From Actinomadura sp. NBRC 104412 (GTDB lineage Bacteria; Actinomycetota; Actinomycetes; Streptosporangiales; Streptosporangiaceae): a DNA stretch of 64,000 bases. The DNA lies in assembly GCF_030269515.1 (NCBI RefSeq), contig NZ_BSTM01000021.1, positions 62,001 to 126,000 on the forward strand, read 5' to 3'. Under the pieces are notes generated by a model that searched no databases, was not told the origin of the DNA, and worked only from the letters and a program-made list of their open reading frames with translations. A program made the translations under genes and the position numbers. Positions within the stretch are counted from its first letter, which is position 1. Each line of letters opens with the position of its first letter. Shown here piece by piece: positions 54,581-61,895 of this stretch.

Positions 54581-55558
54581 ATGCCCCCGACCGTCCTGAC
54601 CGGCGACCGCCCGACCGGGCCCCTGCACCTGGGCCACTACTTCGGCTCGCTGGCCAACCGCGTCCGCCTCCAGCGCGAGGGCGCCGACCTGTTCGTGCTG
54701 ATCGCCGACTACCAGGTGCTCACCGACCGGGACGTCGCCGAGCGCCTGACCGAGTACACCGAGGGCCTGGTCGCCGACTACCTGGCCGTCGGCATCGACC
54801 CCGGCCGGGTCACGATCTTCCAGCACTCGGCGGTGCCGGCGCTGAACCAGCTCATGCTGCCGTTCCTGGCCCTGGTGTCGGTCGCCGAGCTGGCCCGCAA
54901 CCCCACGGTCAAGGAGGAGATCGCCGCCTCCCGGCAGGCCGCGGTCAGCGGCCTGATGTTCACCTATCCCGTGCACCAGGCGGCCGACATCCTGTTCTGC
55001 AGGGCCGACCTGGTCCCCGTGGGCAAGGACCAGCTACCGCACCTGGAGATCACCCGGACCATCGCCCGCCGCTTCAACGAGCGGTACGGGCCGGTTCTGT
55101 CGCTCCCCGAGGCGCTGCTGTCGGACACCCCCGTCCTGCTCGGCCTGGACGGGCGCCAGAAGATGAGCAAGAGCCGGGGCAACGCCGTCCCGCTCTCCGC
55201 CGGTCCGGACGAGACCGCCAGGCTGATCAGGCGTGCCAGGACCGACGCCGACCGGCGCATCACCTACGAGCCGGAGACCCGTCCCGAGGTGTCCAACCTG
55301 GTGCGGATCGCCGCGCTCTGCCAGGACCGTGACCCGCGCGCGATCGCGGAGGAGGTCGGCGACGGCGGTGCCGCCGCGCTGAAGAAGGTGGTGACCGAGT
55401 CGGTGAACGAGTTCCTGCGGCCCATCCGGGCGCGCCGCTCCGAGCTCGGCCGCGACCTGCTGCGCGAGGTGCTCAAGCGGGGGAACGAGCGCGCCAACGC
55501 CGTCGCCGACCGTACCCTCGCGCAGGTGCGCGAGGCGATGGGGACGGTCAGCCCTTGA
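54581..55558 (+). CDS. trpS: Tryptophanyl-tRNA synthetase
   Basis: 325 residues. Class I signatures: HLGH (16-19, in GPLHLGHYFGS) and KMSKS (about 195-199, in GRQKMSKSRGN), plus VHQAADILFCRADLVPVGKDQLPHLE. It charges tRNA-Trp. GAGGAGAGCCC precedes the ATG. It is controlled by the leader peptide and attenuator upstream. It may be one of two TrpRS types, as attenuated, indolmycin-resistant copies coexist with constitutive ones in some actinomycetes; whether a second exists lies outside the window. Ends 11 bp inside the convergent TetR gene. Confidence 0.95.
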   Translation: MPPTVLTGDRPTGPLHLGHYFGSLANRVRLQREGADLFVLIADYQVLTDRDVAERLTEYTEGLVADYLAVGIDPGRVTIFQHSAVPALNQLMLPFLALVSVAELARNPTVKEEIAASRQAAVSGLMFTYPVHQAADILFCRADLVPVGKDQLPHLEITRTIARRFNERYGPVLSLPEALLSDTPVLLGLDGRQKMSKSRGNAVPLSAGPDETARLIRRARTDADRRITYEPETRPEVSNLVRIAALCQDRDPRAIAEEVGDGGAAALKKVVTESVNEFLRPIRARRSELGRDLLREVLKRGNERANAVADRTLAQVREAMGTVSP

Positions 55559-56165
55559 TCCCGTCGAGCAGCACCTCGACCAAGGCGTCCACGTCCGGCT
55601 CCGGAGCGGCGGGGGCCTGGCCCGGAGGCGTGAAGAGCATCGTCAGCACCGCCTCGTGGCACACGCCGACGATCATCGTGGCGGCGGCCTCGACCCGGGC
55701 GCCGGGCGCGAGCCTGCCCAGCTCGCGCTCGGCGCGCAGGTAGCCGAGCAGCCGGTCGCGCCAGTCCTCGCCAGGGACGCCCGAGGCGGCGAACCCGGCC
55801 ATCACCTCCGGCCGTCCCACCATCCCCGCCATCGCGGGCAGGATTCCCCGGTGCAGCGCGAGACCGTAGGTGATGTACGCGCGCAGGTTCTCTTCGAGAG
55901 TGCCGGTGCCGGGCTCGGGCAGCGGGTGCAATCCCGCCTCGACCGACCGGACGTGGGCTCGCAGCGCGAGGCCCAGCAGTTCCTCCTTGTCGGCGAAGTG
56001 GTTGTAGAGCACCCCGTCGGCGACGCCCGCCTCCCGCGCGATCGCCCGCACGGTGAGACCCGCCGTCCCGCCCTGGGCGATCATGCGCTCGGCGGTGGCG
56101 ATCAGGTGCTCGCGCAGCGTCCGTCCCGTCCCGTCCCGCAGTGCCGCGGCTCGTCTCGGTGACAT
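55548..56165 (-). CDS. TetR family regulator
   Basis: 205 residues. HTH at about 18-60 (HLIATAERMIAQGGTAGLTVRAIAREAGVADGVLYNHFADKEELL), then a helical ligand domain. ATG 56165 has TACGAT eight bases upstream, suggesting its own leaderless start in addition to readthrough from the methyltransferase 25 bp away. It most likely binds the tandem palindromes at 57029-57058. Confidence 0.9.
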   Translation of the reverse strand: MSPRRAAALRDGTGRTLREHLIATAERMIAQGGTAGLTVRAIAREAGVADGVLYNHFADKEELLGLALRAHVRSVEAGLHPLPEPGTGTLEENLRAYITYGLALHRGILPAMAGMVGRPEVMAGFAASGVPGEDWRDRLLGYLRAERELGRLAPGARVEAAATMIVGVCHEAVLTMLFTPPGQAPAAPEPDVDALVEVLLDGIKG

Positions 56166-56190
56166 GAACACGAATCGTACGCAGCGCCGC

Positions 56191-57015
56191 CTACCGGCGA
56201 GCGGTCACCAGCCAGCCGGTTCCCTTGGTCACGACGCCTTCGGGACGCTCGAACCGCTCCACCGCCCGTCCCAGAGCCTCGCGCGCCTTCTCCGCGGCGG
56301 CCGGTTCGATGAGGCCCAGGTTGTACTGGACCGGACCCCAGCCGGCGAGGAAGGCGGTCGCATCCTGGGCGTCCCGGCCCCAACGCTGGTCGGCCTCGAC
56401 GCGGGTGGACGTCACGTCCCGGAACCCGGCGGACTCCAGCACCTCCCGGATGTGCCCGGGGTCGGAGAAGGAGAGCGGGCCGTGGCCGTCCGGGCCGGTC
56501 GGCGGCGGCAGGAACTCGCTCATCGCCGCGAAGAGCGTTCCGAGATCGGTGTCCTTCAGCGAGGTCATGCAGACGAAGGCCAGCCGTCCGTCCGCGGCCA
56601 GCGCCCGCCGGACGTTGCGGAACGCCGCCACCGGATCCGCGAAGAACATGATCCCGAAGCGGCTGACCGCCACCTCGAACCCGCCGGCGGGGAACGGGTG
56701 GACCTGCGCGTCGCCCTGCTCGAACGACACGTTCTCCACGCCCTCGGCCGCGGCGCGCTCCCGGGCGCGGGCGAGCATCGGCGCGGACAGGTCGATGCCC
56801 GTCGCCGACCGTGCCCGCCGTGCGGCGACCCGTGTCAACTGACCGTTGCCGCAGCCGAGGTCGAGCACCCGGTCCTCCTTGCCGATCCGCGCCGCGTCCA
56901 GGATGAACGGGTTGAACCCGGCGTTGACGGCGTCGTACCGCTCGTGGTGCTCGGCCCAGTGCCGGCCCTCGTAGCCGTTCCACGCCTCGGCCTGGCTCTC
57001 GTTCACGATCCTCAT
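56191..57015 (-). CDS. Class I SAM-dependent methyltransferase
   Basis: 274 residues. VLDLGCGNGQLTRVAARRARSATGIDLSAPMLARARE is the SAM-binding motif I region (about 48-85), and FAFEQGDAQVHPFPAGGFEVAVSRFGIMFFADP-like motifs II and III follow. The substrate is not apparent. ATG 57015 has GGAGG five bases upstream and is preferred to ATG 57027. Two overlapping ATGAAC-GTTCAT palindromes lie 14-43 bp upstream, so it is probably the target of the TetR gene downstream. Confidence 0.9.
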   Translation of the reverse strand: MRIVNESQAEAWNGYEGRHWAEHHERYDAVNAGFNPFILDAARIGKEDRVLDLGCGNGQLTRVAARRARSATGIDLSAPMLARARERAAAEGVENVSFEQGDAQVHPFPAGGFEVAVSRFGIMFFADPVAAFRNVRRALAADGRLAFVCMTSLKDTDLGTLFAAMSEFLPPPTGPDGHGPLSFSDPGHIREVLESAGFRDVTSTRVEADQRWGRDAQDATAFLAGWGPVQYNLGLIEPAAAEKAREALGRAVERFERPEGVVTKGTGWLVTARR

Positions 57016-57028
57016 GGGGCCCTCCATT

Positions 57029-57058
57029 ATGAACGAATGTTCATGAACGTATGTTCAT
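57029..57058. promoter_or_regulatory. Tandem overlapping TetR operators
   Basis: ATGAACGAATGTTCAT (57029-57044) and ATGAACGTATGTTCAT (57043-57058) are two perfect 6-bp-armed palindromes sharing two bases, 14-bp centre-to-centre. They fit one or two TetR dimers on opposite or adjacent DNA faces and overlap the promoter region of the methyltransferase. Confidence 0.8.
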
Positions 57059-57126
57059 ACTAGGGCAGGGCGGGCACCGGTCAAGGGGCGTGGGCATTGT
57101 TTGAACTATCAACTAATCTGGGAGGC

Positions 57127-57891
57127 GTGTCGCGCATGCCCGTGCTCTACCTCAGCCATGGCGCCCCGCCCCTTGCCGACGACGCCGTGTGGGCCGGACA
57201 GCTCGCACGCTGGTCGGCCGGACTGCCCAGGCCCACGTCGATCCTCATGGTGTCCGCGCACTGGGAGGAGGCGCCGATCAGCGTCTCCGCCACCCGTCCG
57301 GTGCCGCTCGTGTACGACTTCTGGGGCTTCGAGCGCCGCTACTACGAGGTCCGCTACGACGCCCCCGTCGCTCCCGGCCTGGCCGAGGACGTCCGCAAAC
57401 TCGTCCCGGACGTGCGCCAGGACCAGGACCGGGGCCTGGACCACGGCGCGTACGTCCCGCTGGTCGAGATGTACCCCGAGGCGGACGTCCCCGTCCTGCA
57501 ACTGTCGATGCCGACGCTGGAGCCCGAACGGCTCTTCGAGCTGGGCCGCCGACTGGCGCCGCTGCGCGACCGCGGCGTGCTGATCATCGGCTCCGGGTTC
57601 ACCACGCACAACCTGCGGGAGATGCGTCCCGGAACCGACGCGCCACCGCCCGCCTGGTCGGCCGAGTTCGACGAGTGGACCGACCGCGCCGTCCGGGACG
57701 GGGACGTGGACGCGCTGCTGGACTTCCAAGCCAAGGCGCCCGCCGCCCAGATCGCGCACCCGCGCACCGAGCACTTCGCCCCGCTGTTCGTCGCGCTCGG
57801 CGCCGCCGACGCGGGCGGCGACGGCGAGCGGAGGGCCGTCATCGACGGCTACTGGTACGGCCTCGCCAAGAGATCGTTCCAGTTCTCCTGA
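57127..57891 (+). CDS. DODA-type extradiol ring-cleavage dioxygenase family protein
   Basis: 254 residues of the LigB/DODA class. VLYLSHGAPPLADDAVW (metal His, about 10), LMVSAHWEEAPISV (about 46), GLDHGAYVPLVEMYP (active-site His, about 114), GSGFTTHNLREM, and YWYGLAKRSFQFS at the end match the group including YgiD. Relatives cleave DOPA-like catechols; the substrate here is unknown. GTG 57127 follows TAATCT (57114-57119) by seven bases, a near-consensus leaderless start; ATG 57136 is an alternative. Confidence 0.88.
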   Translation: MSRMPVLYLSHGAPPLADDAVWAGQLARWSAGLPRPTSILMVSAHWEEAPISVSATRPVPLVYDFWGFERRYYEVRYDAPVAPGLAEDVRKLVPDVRQDQDRGLDHGAYVPLVEMYPEADVPVLQLSMPTLEPERLFELGRRLAPLRDRGVLIIGSGFTTHNLREMRPGTDAPPPAWSAEFDEWTDRAVRDGDVDALLDFQAKAPAAQIAHPRTEHFAPLFVALGAADAGGDGERRAVIDGYWYGLAKRSFQFS

Positions 57892-57910
57892 GCGTTCTTG
57901 TACGGGGCGT

Positions 57911-58789
57911 TCAGGACCTGGACGACCGGCCGCGGCCGCCGGCGTGATCGGAACGGTGCATGTCGGCGAAACCGGTGCGCCAGGACGGCACCTGCGGCTT
58001 CCAGCCCAGGCCGAGCGCCTTCGCGTTGGACACCGGGCGTCCCGTCGCGGCCGCGTGCCGGCCGGCCTCGCCCGGAGTGGGAGCGCCCAGCGCGGCGCTG
58101 TAGACCGGAAGCCAGTCAGCGGTGGTGGCGGGCTCGTCGTCGACGATGTTGACCGGGCCCGACGGCCAGTCCAGCGCGGCCAGCGCCGCGGAGGCCGCGT
58201 CGTCGACATGCACGAACGAGGTCCACGACGAGGAGGGCCGCAGGCTGCCCGCGCGCACGCGCTGGGCGATCGCCCCGTCCGGGGCGTACCAGGTACCGGG
58301 GCCGTACAGCGCTCCATAACGCAGCACCACGCCGCGCGGCATCTCGGCGACGGCCTCCTCCAGAGCGATGATCCCCTCGTACGGGGGCAGCTTCGGGTCC
58401 AGCGGGTCGCTCTCCACGGCGGGCTCCTCGCCCGGCTCGTACAGCCAGGCGATGCTCTGCGCGATCATCAGCTCGGTGCCCACCTCGCGCGCCGCGTCCA
58501 CCAGGTTGCGCGTCCCGGTGATGCGCAGGCGGGAGTTGGCCGTGAAGTCCTCGTCGGACAGGTCGGTCAGCTGGTGGATGATCGCGTCCGGTCGCTCACC
58601 CGTCACCGCCTCGCGCACCGCCGCCTCGTCCAGCATGTCGACGATGACGGGCTTGGCCTTCTGGTCGGCAAGGGCCTTGGCGCGCTCCGGGCGGCGGGTG
58701 GTCCCTGCGACCTCGTGACCCGCGCGCACCAGCAACGGCACCAGCCTGCGTCCCACAACGCCGGTCGCCCCGGCGACGAGAATCTTCAA
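57911..58789 (-). CDS. NAD(P)-dependent epimerase/reductase-like (SDR) protein
   Basis: 292 residues. LKILVAGATGVVGRRLVPLLVRAGHEVAGTTRRPERA is the NAD(P)-binding GxxGxxG fold; NSRLRITGTRNLVDAAREVG and VVLRYGALYGPGTWY follow. The usual YxxxK active site seems to be replaced by PPYEGIIALEEAV, without the Lys, so it may be an atypical or non-classical SDR. TTG at 58789 is chosen as start because GGAGGT sits eight bases upstream. C-terminal 20 residues are basic and low complexity. Confidence 0.85.
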   Translation of the reverse strand: MKILVAGATGVVGRRLVPLLVRAGHEVAGTTRRPERAKALADQKAKPVIVDMLDEAAVREAVTGERPDAIIHQLTDLSDEDFTANSRLRITGTRNLVDAAREVGTELMIAQSIAWLYEPGEEPAVESDPLDPKLPPYEGIIALEEAVAEMPRGVVLRYGALYGPGTWYAPDGAIAQRVRAGSLRPSSSWTSFVHVDDAASAALAALDWPSGPVNIVDDEPATTADWLPVYSAALGAPTPGEAGRHAAATGRPVSNAKALGLGWKPQVPSWRTGFADMHRSDHAGGRGRSSRS

Positions 58790-59073
58790 GGGGGGTACCT
58801 CCACGCATCAACACCCGACTGCGGTCGTCCCGACGGCAGCTTAGGCAGACTCACGCCGCAGGTCATAGCCGGACCAGTGAATCGGACCCCGAACGTGCGT
58901 CCCCCCAGGACCACCGACCGTGGTCCGAATCCCCGAGCCGTCAACGAACGGAGCCGCCGACCACGCATGAGCGTACCGCTGTTCGCTCGTGCAGGATGTG
59001 ACGAGAGCAACACAGTCGGGATGAGGGCGGCGCATGCCACGCACTCAGCCGTTCGGGTGACAGGAGACGGGCT
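58790..59073. other. Intergenic region, no gene seen
   Basis: 284 bp between the divergent epimerase-like and macrodomain genes. It includes ACCAC ... GTGGT arms (58911-58926) in GACCACCGACCGTGGTC. A short frame from an ATG at 58967 runs into the macrodomain gene in another phase and has no coding character. No promoter box is clear enough to name. Confidence 0.4.
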
Positions 59074-59583
59074 ATGCGGATCAGTCTGGTCCAAGGGGAC
59101 ATCACCGAGCAGCACGTGGACGCGATCGTCAACGCCGCGAACTCCTCGCTGCTCGGCGGGGGCGGGGTGGACGGTGCCATCCACCGCAAGGGCGGTCCGG
59201 AGATCCTGGAGGAGTGCCGCAGGCTGCGCGCGTCCCATTACGGCGGCGGCCTGCCCACAGGGCAGGCGGTGGCGACCACGGCGGGACGGCTGCCCGCCCG
59301 ATGGGTGATCCACACCGTCGGCCCGGTCTACTCCGCCTCGGAGGACCGTTCGGACCAGCTCGCCTCCTGCTACCGGGAGTCGCTGCGGGTGGCCGACGAG
59401 CTCGGGGTCGAGACGATCGCCTTTCCCGCGGTCTCGGCCGGCGTCTACGGCTGGCCGCTGGACGACGCGGCGCGGATCGCGGTGGGCGCCGTGCGGGCCG
59501 CCCAGACCAAGGTCGAGGATGCGCGGTTCGTGCTGTTCACACCGGACGTCTTCGCGGCGTTCGAGAAGGCGCTGGAGCGCTAG
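59074..59583 (+). CDS. Macrodomain protein (O-acetyl-ADP-ribose deacetylase type)
   Basis: 169 residues, a single macro domain. QGDITEQHVDAIVNAANSSLLGGGGVDGAIHRKGGPEIL is the ADP-ribose-binding loop and catalytic Asn/Asp region, and FPAVSAGVYGWPLDDAARIAV the second loop, both as in YmdB/MacroD enzymes. AGGAGA lies eight bases before the ATG. It removes ADP-ribose from proteins or from O-acetyl-ADP-ribose. The stop overlaps that of the convergent universal stress protein. No ADP-ribosyltransferase is seen nearby. Confidence 0.93.
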   Translation: MRISLVQGDITEQHVDAIVNAANSSLLGGGGVDGAIHRKGGPEILEECRRLRASHYGGGLPTGQAVATTAGRLPARWVIHTVGPVYSASEDRSDQLASCYRESLRVADELGVETIAFPAVSAGVYGWPLDDAARIAVGAVRAAQTKVEDARFVLFTPDVFAAFEKALER

Positions 59584-60029
59584 CCGGCCGAGGGAGGCGG
59601 GACGATCAGCACGGGCCGGTCCGCGTGGTGCAGGACGCGGTCGGAGACGCTGCCCAGCAGCACCGACTTCACGCCCGACAGGCCGCGCGATCCGGTCACG
59701 ATCAACGTGGCGTCCAGCTCACGCGCGACGTCCACGATCGTCGCCCAGACCGGTCCGGCGCCGCGCTCGGCGCGCGGCCGGGCGTCGGGTAGGCCCGCGT
59801 CCAGGGCCAGCCTGGCGCCCTCTCCGGCGATCCGTTCGGCCTCCCGCTCCTCGGCCCATGTCTCGCCCGGGAGCGGCATCGGCTCGGCCGTGGGCGGCCA
59901 GGCCGTCTGCGTCAGCAGCGGCTCCCAGACCGTGAGCACCACGGCGGGTTCGGGACGGATCCGGGCCCCGGCGTAGGCGATGGCCGCCCGCGCGTCTTCG
60001 GAGCCGTCGAAGGCGATGAGCATGGTCAT
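59580..60029 (-). CDS. Universal stress protein (UspA family)
   Basis: 149 residues, one Usp domain. TMLIAFDGSEDARAAIAYAG (nucleotide-binding Asp-Gly-Ser) and LIVTGSRGLSGVKSVLLGSVSDRVLHHADRPVLIV with the ATP-binding G-2x-G-9x-G(S) motif. A longer in-frame start would add Arg-rich sequence with no similarity, so ATG 60029 is used. Probably an ATP-binding stress regulator. Confidence 0.92.
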   Translation of the reverse strand: MTMLIAFDGSEDARAAIAYAGARIRPEPAVVLTVWEPLLTQTAWPPTAEPMPLPGETWAEEREAERIAGEGARLALDAGLPDARPRAERGAGPVWATIVDVARELDATLIVTGSRGLSGVKSVLLGSVSDRVLHHADRPVLIVPPPSAG

Positions 60030-60081
60030 ATCGGGGACATGTCCGTGCCAACCCATTCCAAACCGGGCGTTGGAGCGACGC

Positions 60082-60870
60082 TCAGGATCGTCCACCCGCG
60101 GGCGGACGGCCCGGGCCGGGCGGGCCGGCGAACGCCTGGGCCAGGTCGAGCCATCGTTCCGCGTCGGGCCCGGTGGCGGTGAGGGCCAGGTCGGCACGGT
60201 TGCGGCGCTGCGTGACGAGCAGGCAGAAGTCCAGCGCGGGCCCGGACACCGACTGCGCCGCGTCCTCGGAACCCCATGCCCACGTCCCGCCGTCCGGAGC
60301 GGTGAGGACGACTCGGAACTCCTCGGACGGCGGCTCCAGGCCACGGATCCGGTAGGAGAAATCGCGGGTCCGCACGCCGATGTGGGCGACGTGGCGCAGG
60401 CGGGCGGTCGGTTCGCGTACGGCGCCCAGCGCGTCCGCCACGTCCTGGCCGTGCGCCCAGGTCTCCATGAGGCGCGCGGTGGCCATGGACGCGGGCTTCA
60501 TCGGCGGCCCGAACCAGGGAAGGCGCGTCCCCTCGGGCACCGCGGCCAGGGCGTCGATCATCGCGCGCCGTCCCGCGCGCCAGCGCTCCAGCAGCGCGGC
60601 GGGCGGCTCGCCGGTTCCCTCGGCGGCCCCCGCCTCCACCTGGCCGTCGGGGTCCTCGATCGCCTTGGCCAGCGCCTTCTCGAACCCGGACGGGTCGGTG
60701 GCGGCCAGGAGCGCCTGCCGGTCCGTCCAGGCGAGGTGGGAGATCTGGTGGGCGATCGTCCAGCCCTCGGCCGGGGTCAGGACGGTCAGGTCGGACAGCG
60801 GGGCGACCAGCGCGTCCAGCGCCTCGCCCTCGTCCGCCAGGTCGGTCAGCAGGCTGCTCAGCTCGGGCAT
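60082..60870 (-). CDS. TIGR03084-type DinB/mycothiol-dependent metalloenzyme-like protein
   Basis: 262 residues. Four-helix DinB fold: GWTIAHQISHLAWTDRQALLA gives a His metal ligand, and LMETWAHGQDVADALG (His) with the C-terminal block VRTRDFSYRIRGLEPPSEEFRVVLTAPDGGTWAWGSEDAAQSVSGPALDFCLLVTQRRNR typical of TIGR03084 proteins. Relatives use mycothiol (maleylpyruvate isomerase type) but the substrate is unknown. Confidence 0.85.
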   Translation of the reverse strand: MPELSSLLTDLADEGEALDALVAPLSDLTVLTPAEGWTIAHQISHLAWTDRQALLAATDPSGFEKALAKAIEDPDGQVEAGAAEGTGEPPAALLERWRAGRRAMIDALAAVPEGTRLPWFGPPMKPASMATARLMETWAHGQDVADALGAVREPTARLRHVAHIGVRTRDFSYRIRGLEPPSEEFRVVLTAPDGGTWAWGSEDAAQSVSGPALDFCLLVTQRRNRADLALTATGPDAERWLDLAQAFAGPPGPGRPPAGGRS

Positions 60871-60947
60871 CAGACCAGGATGTCGTGTTGTGTCGCAAAT
60901 GTCAGCGATCGGCTACCGTCTTCTGGCGGACGGGAGGCGGCGCTGCG

Positions 60948-61895
60948 GTGGCGAGGGCACACACGCCTCAGAGGCACACGCCTCAGAGGCACACGCCTCA
61001 GAGGCACACGCCTCAGGGGAACGGGCCTCAGAGGAACGGGCCTCAGGGAGAGGCGACGCGGGGGACGACCGCGCCCAACCGGCTGCGCCGCGTCGACCGC
61101 TGGATCGCGGCCACGCAGGGCGGCAGCCTCCGCGCCGGGCCGGTCCCGCTGGCGGTCGACCTCGGGTACGGGGCGTCCCCGGTGACCACGGTCGAGTTCT
61201 ACCGGCGCCTGCGCGCCGTCGCCCCCCGCCTGGAGGTCACCGGCATCGAGATCGACCCGGACCGGGTCGCGGCGGGCCGGGCGGTGGTCGCGGGCGGCGC
61301 CTACGAGGGGCTGTCGTTCCGGCACGGCGGCTTCGAGCTCCCCGTGGACCGGCCGCCCGACCTGGTGCGCGCCTTCAACGTGCTGCGCCAGTACGAGGAG
61401 CCCGCGGCCTGGCGGGCCTGGGACGACCTGTGCGCGCGGCTCGCCCCCGGCGGCGTCCTCATCGAGGGGACGTGCGACGAGATCGGCCGCCGCGCCGTCT
61501 GGGTCGGCCTGGGCGGGGACGGCGCCGGGAGCGCGCGACCGCGGACCATCACCTTCGCCGCGCATCTCGCCACCTTGGAACGACCCTCCGACCTCGCCGA
61601 ACGTCTGCCGAAGACGCTGATCCACCGCAACGTGCCGGGCGAACGGGTCCACGCGCTCCTCACCGACTTCGACCGCTGCTGGGCGACCGCCGCGCCCTAT
61701 TCGGCGTTCGGGCCGCGCGCCCGCTGGATCGAGGCGGTGTCGTTACTGGCCCGGTCGCATCCCGTCTACGCGCGTCCCCCGTACGGCGGGCGCGGCCGGT
61801 GGCGGCTGGGCGAGGTCACCCTTCCCTGGTCGGCTGTGGCTCCCGAAGATCCTCCGGGCCGGAGCCGACGTCTTCGTCCTGACCGGACGCGGTGA
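60948..61895 (+). CDS. Methyltransferase-like protein with HTPQR repeat N-terminus
   Basis: 315 residues. The first 35 residues are a repeat of HTPQR and NGPQR units encoded by a 15-bp DNA repeat, predicted to be disordered. From about 45 a Rossmann-type region follows: VPLAVDLGYGASPVTTVEFYRRLRAVAPRLEVTGIEIDPDRVAAG resembles SAM-binding motif I. LVRAFNVLRQYEEPAAWRAWDDLCARLAPGGVLIEGTCDEIGRRA contains a motif II/III-like block. GTG 60948 has GGAGG about ten bases upstream. The last 80 bp overlap the convergent PEP-utilising gene. Substrate unknown. Confidence 0.7.
   Translation: MARAHTPQRHTPQRHTPQRHTPQGNGPQRNGPQGEATRGTTAPNRLRRVDRWIAATQGGSLRAGPVPLAVDLGYGASPVTTVEFYRRLRAVAPRLEVTGIEIDPDRVAAGRAVVAGGAYEGLSFRHGGFELPVDRPPDLVRAFNVLRQYEEPAAWRAWDDLCARLAPGGVLIEGTCDEIGRRAVWVGLGGDGAGSARPRTITFAAHLATLERPSDLAERLPKTLIHRNVPGERVHALLTDFDRCWATAAPYSAFGPRARWIEAVSLLARSHPVYARPPYGGRGRWRLGEVTLPWSAVAPEDPPGRSRRLRPDRTR
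60960..61049 (+). repeat. 15-bp tandem repeat, six copies, in coding frame
   Basis: Four copies of CACACGCCTCAGAGG (the fourth has one change) then two diverged copies AACGGGCCTCAGAGG, in frame with the methyltransferase-like gene. Each unit codes HTPQR or NGPQR. Copy number would change by slippage without breaking the frame. Confidence 0.92.

Noticed and set aside
58967-59073. Short ORF before the macrodomain gene
   Set aside because: It runs on in another frame through the macrodomain gene without a nearby stop and shows no coding character.
60960-61049. CRISPR-like repeat array
   Set aside because: Units are 15 bp, directly abutting without spacers, and lie in a coding frame.
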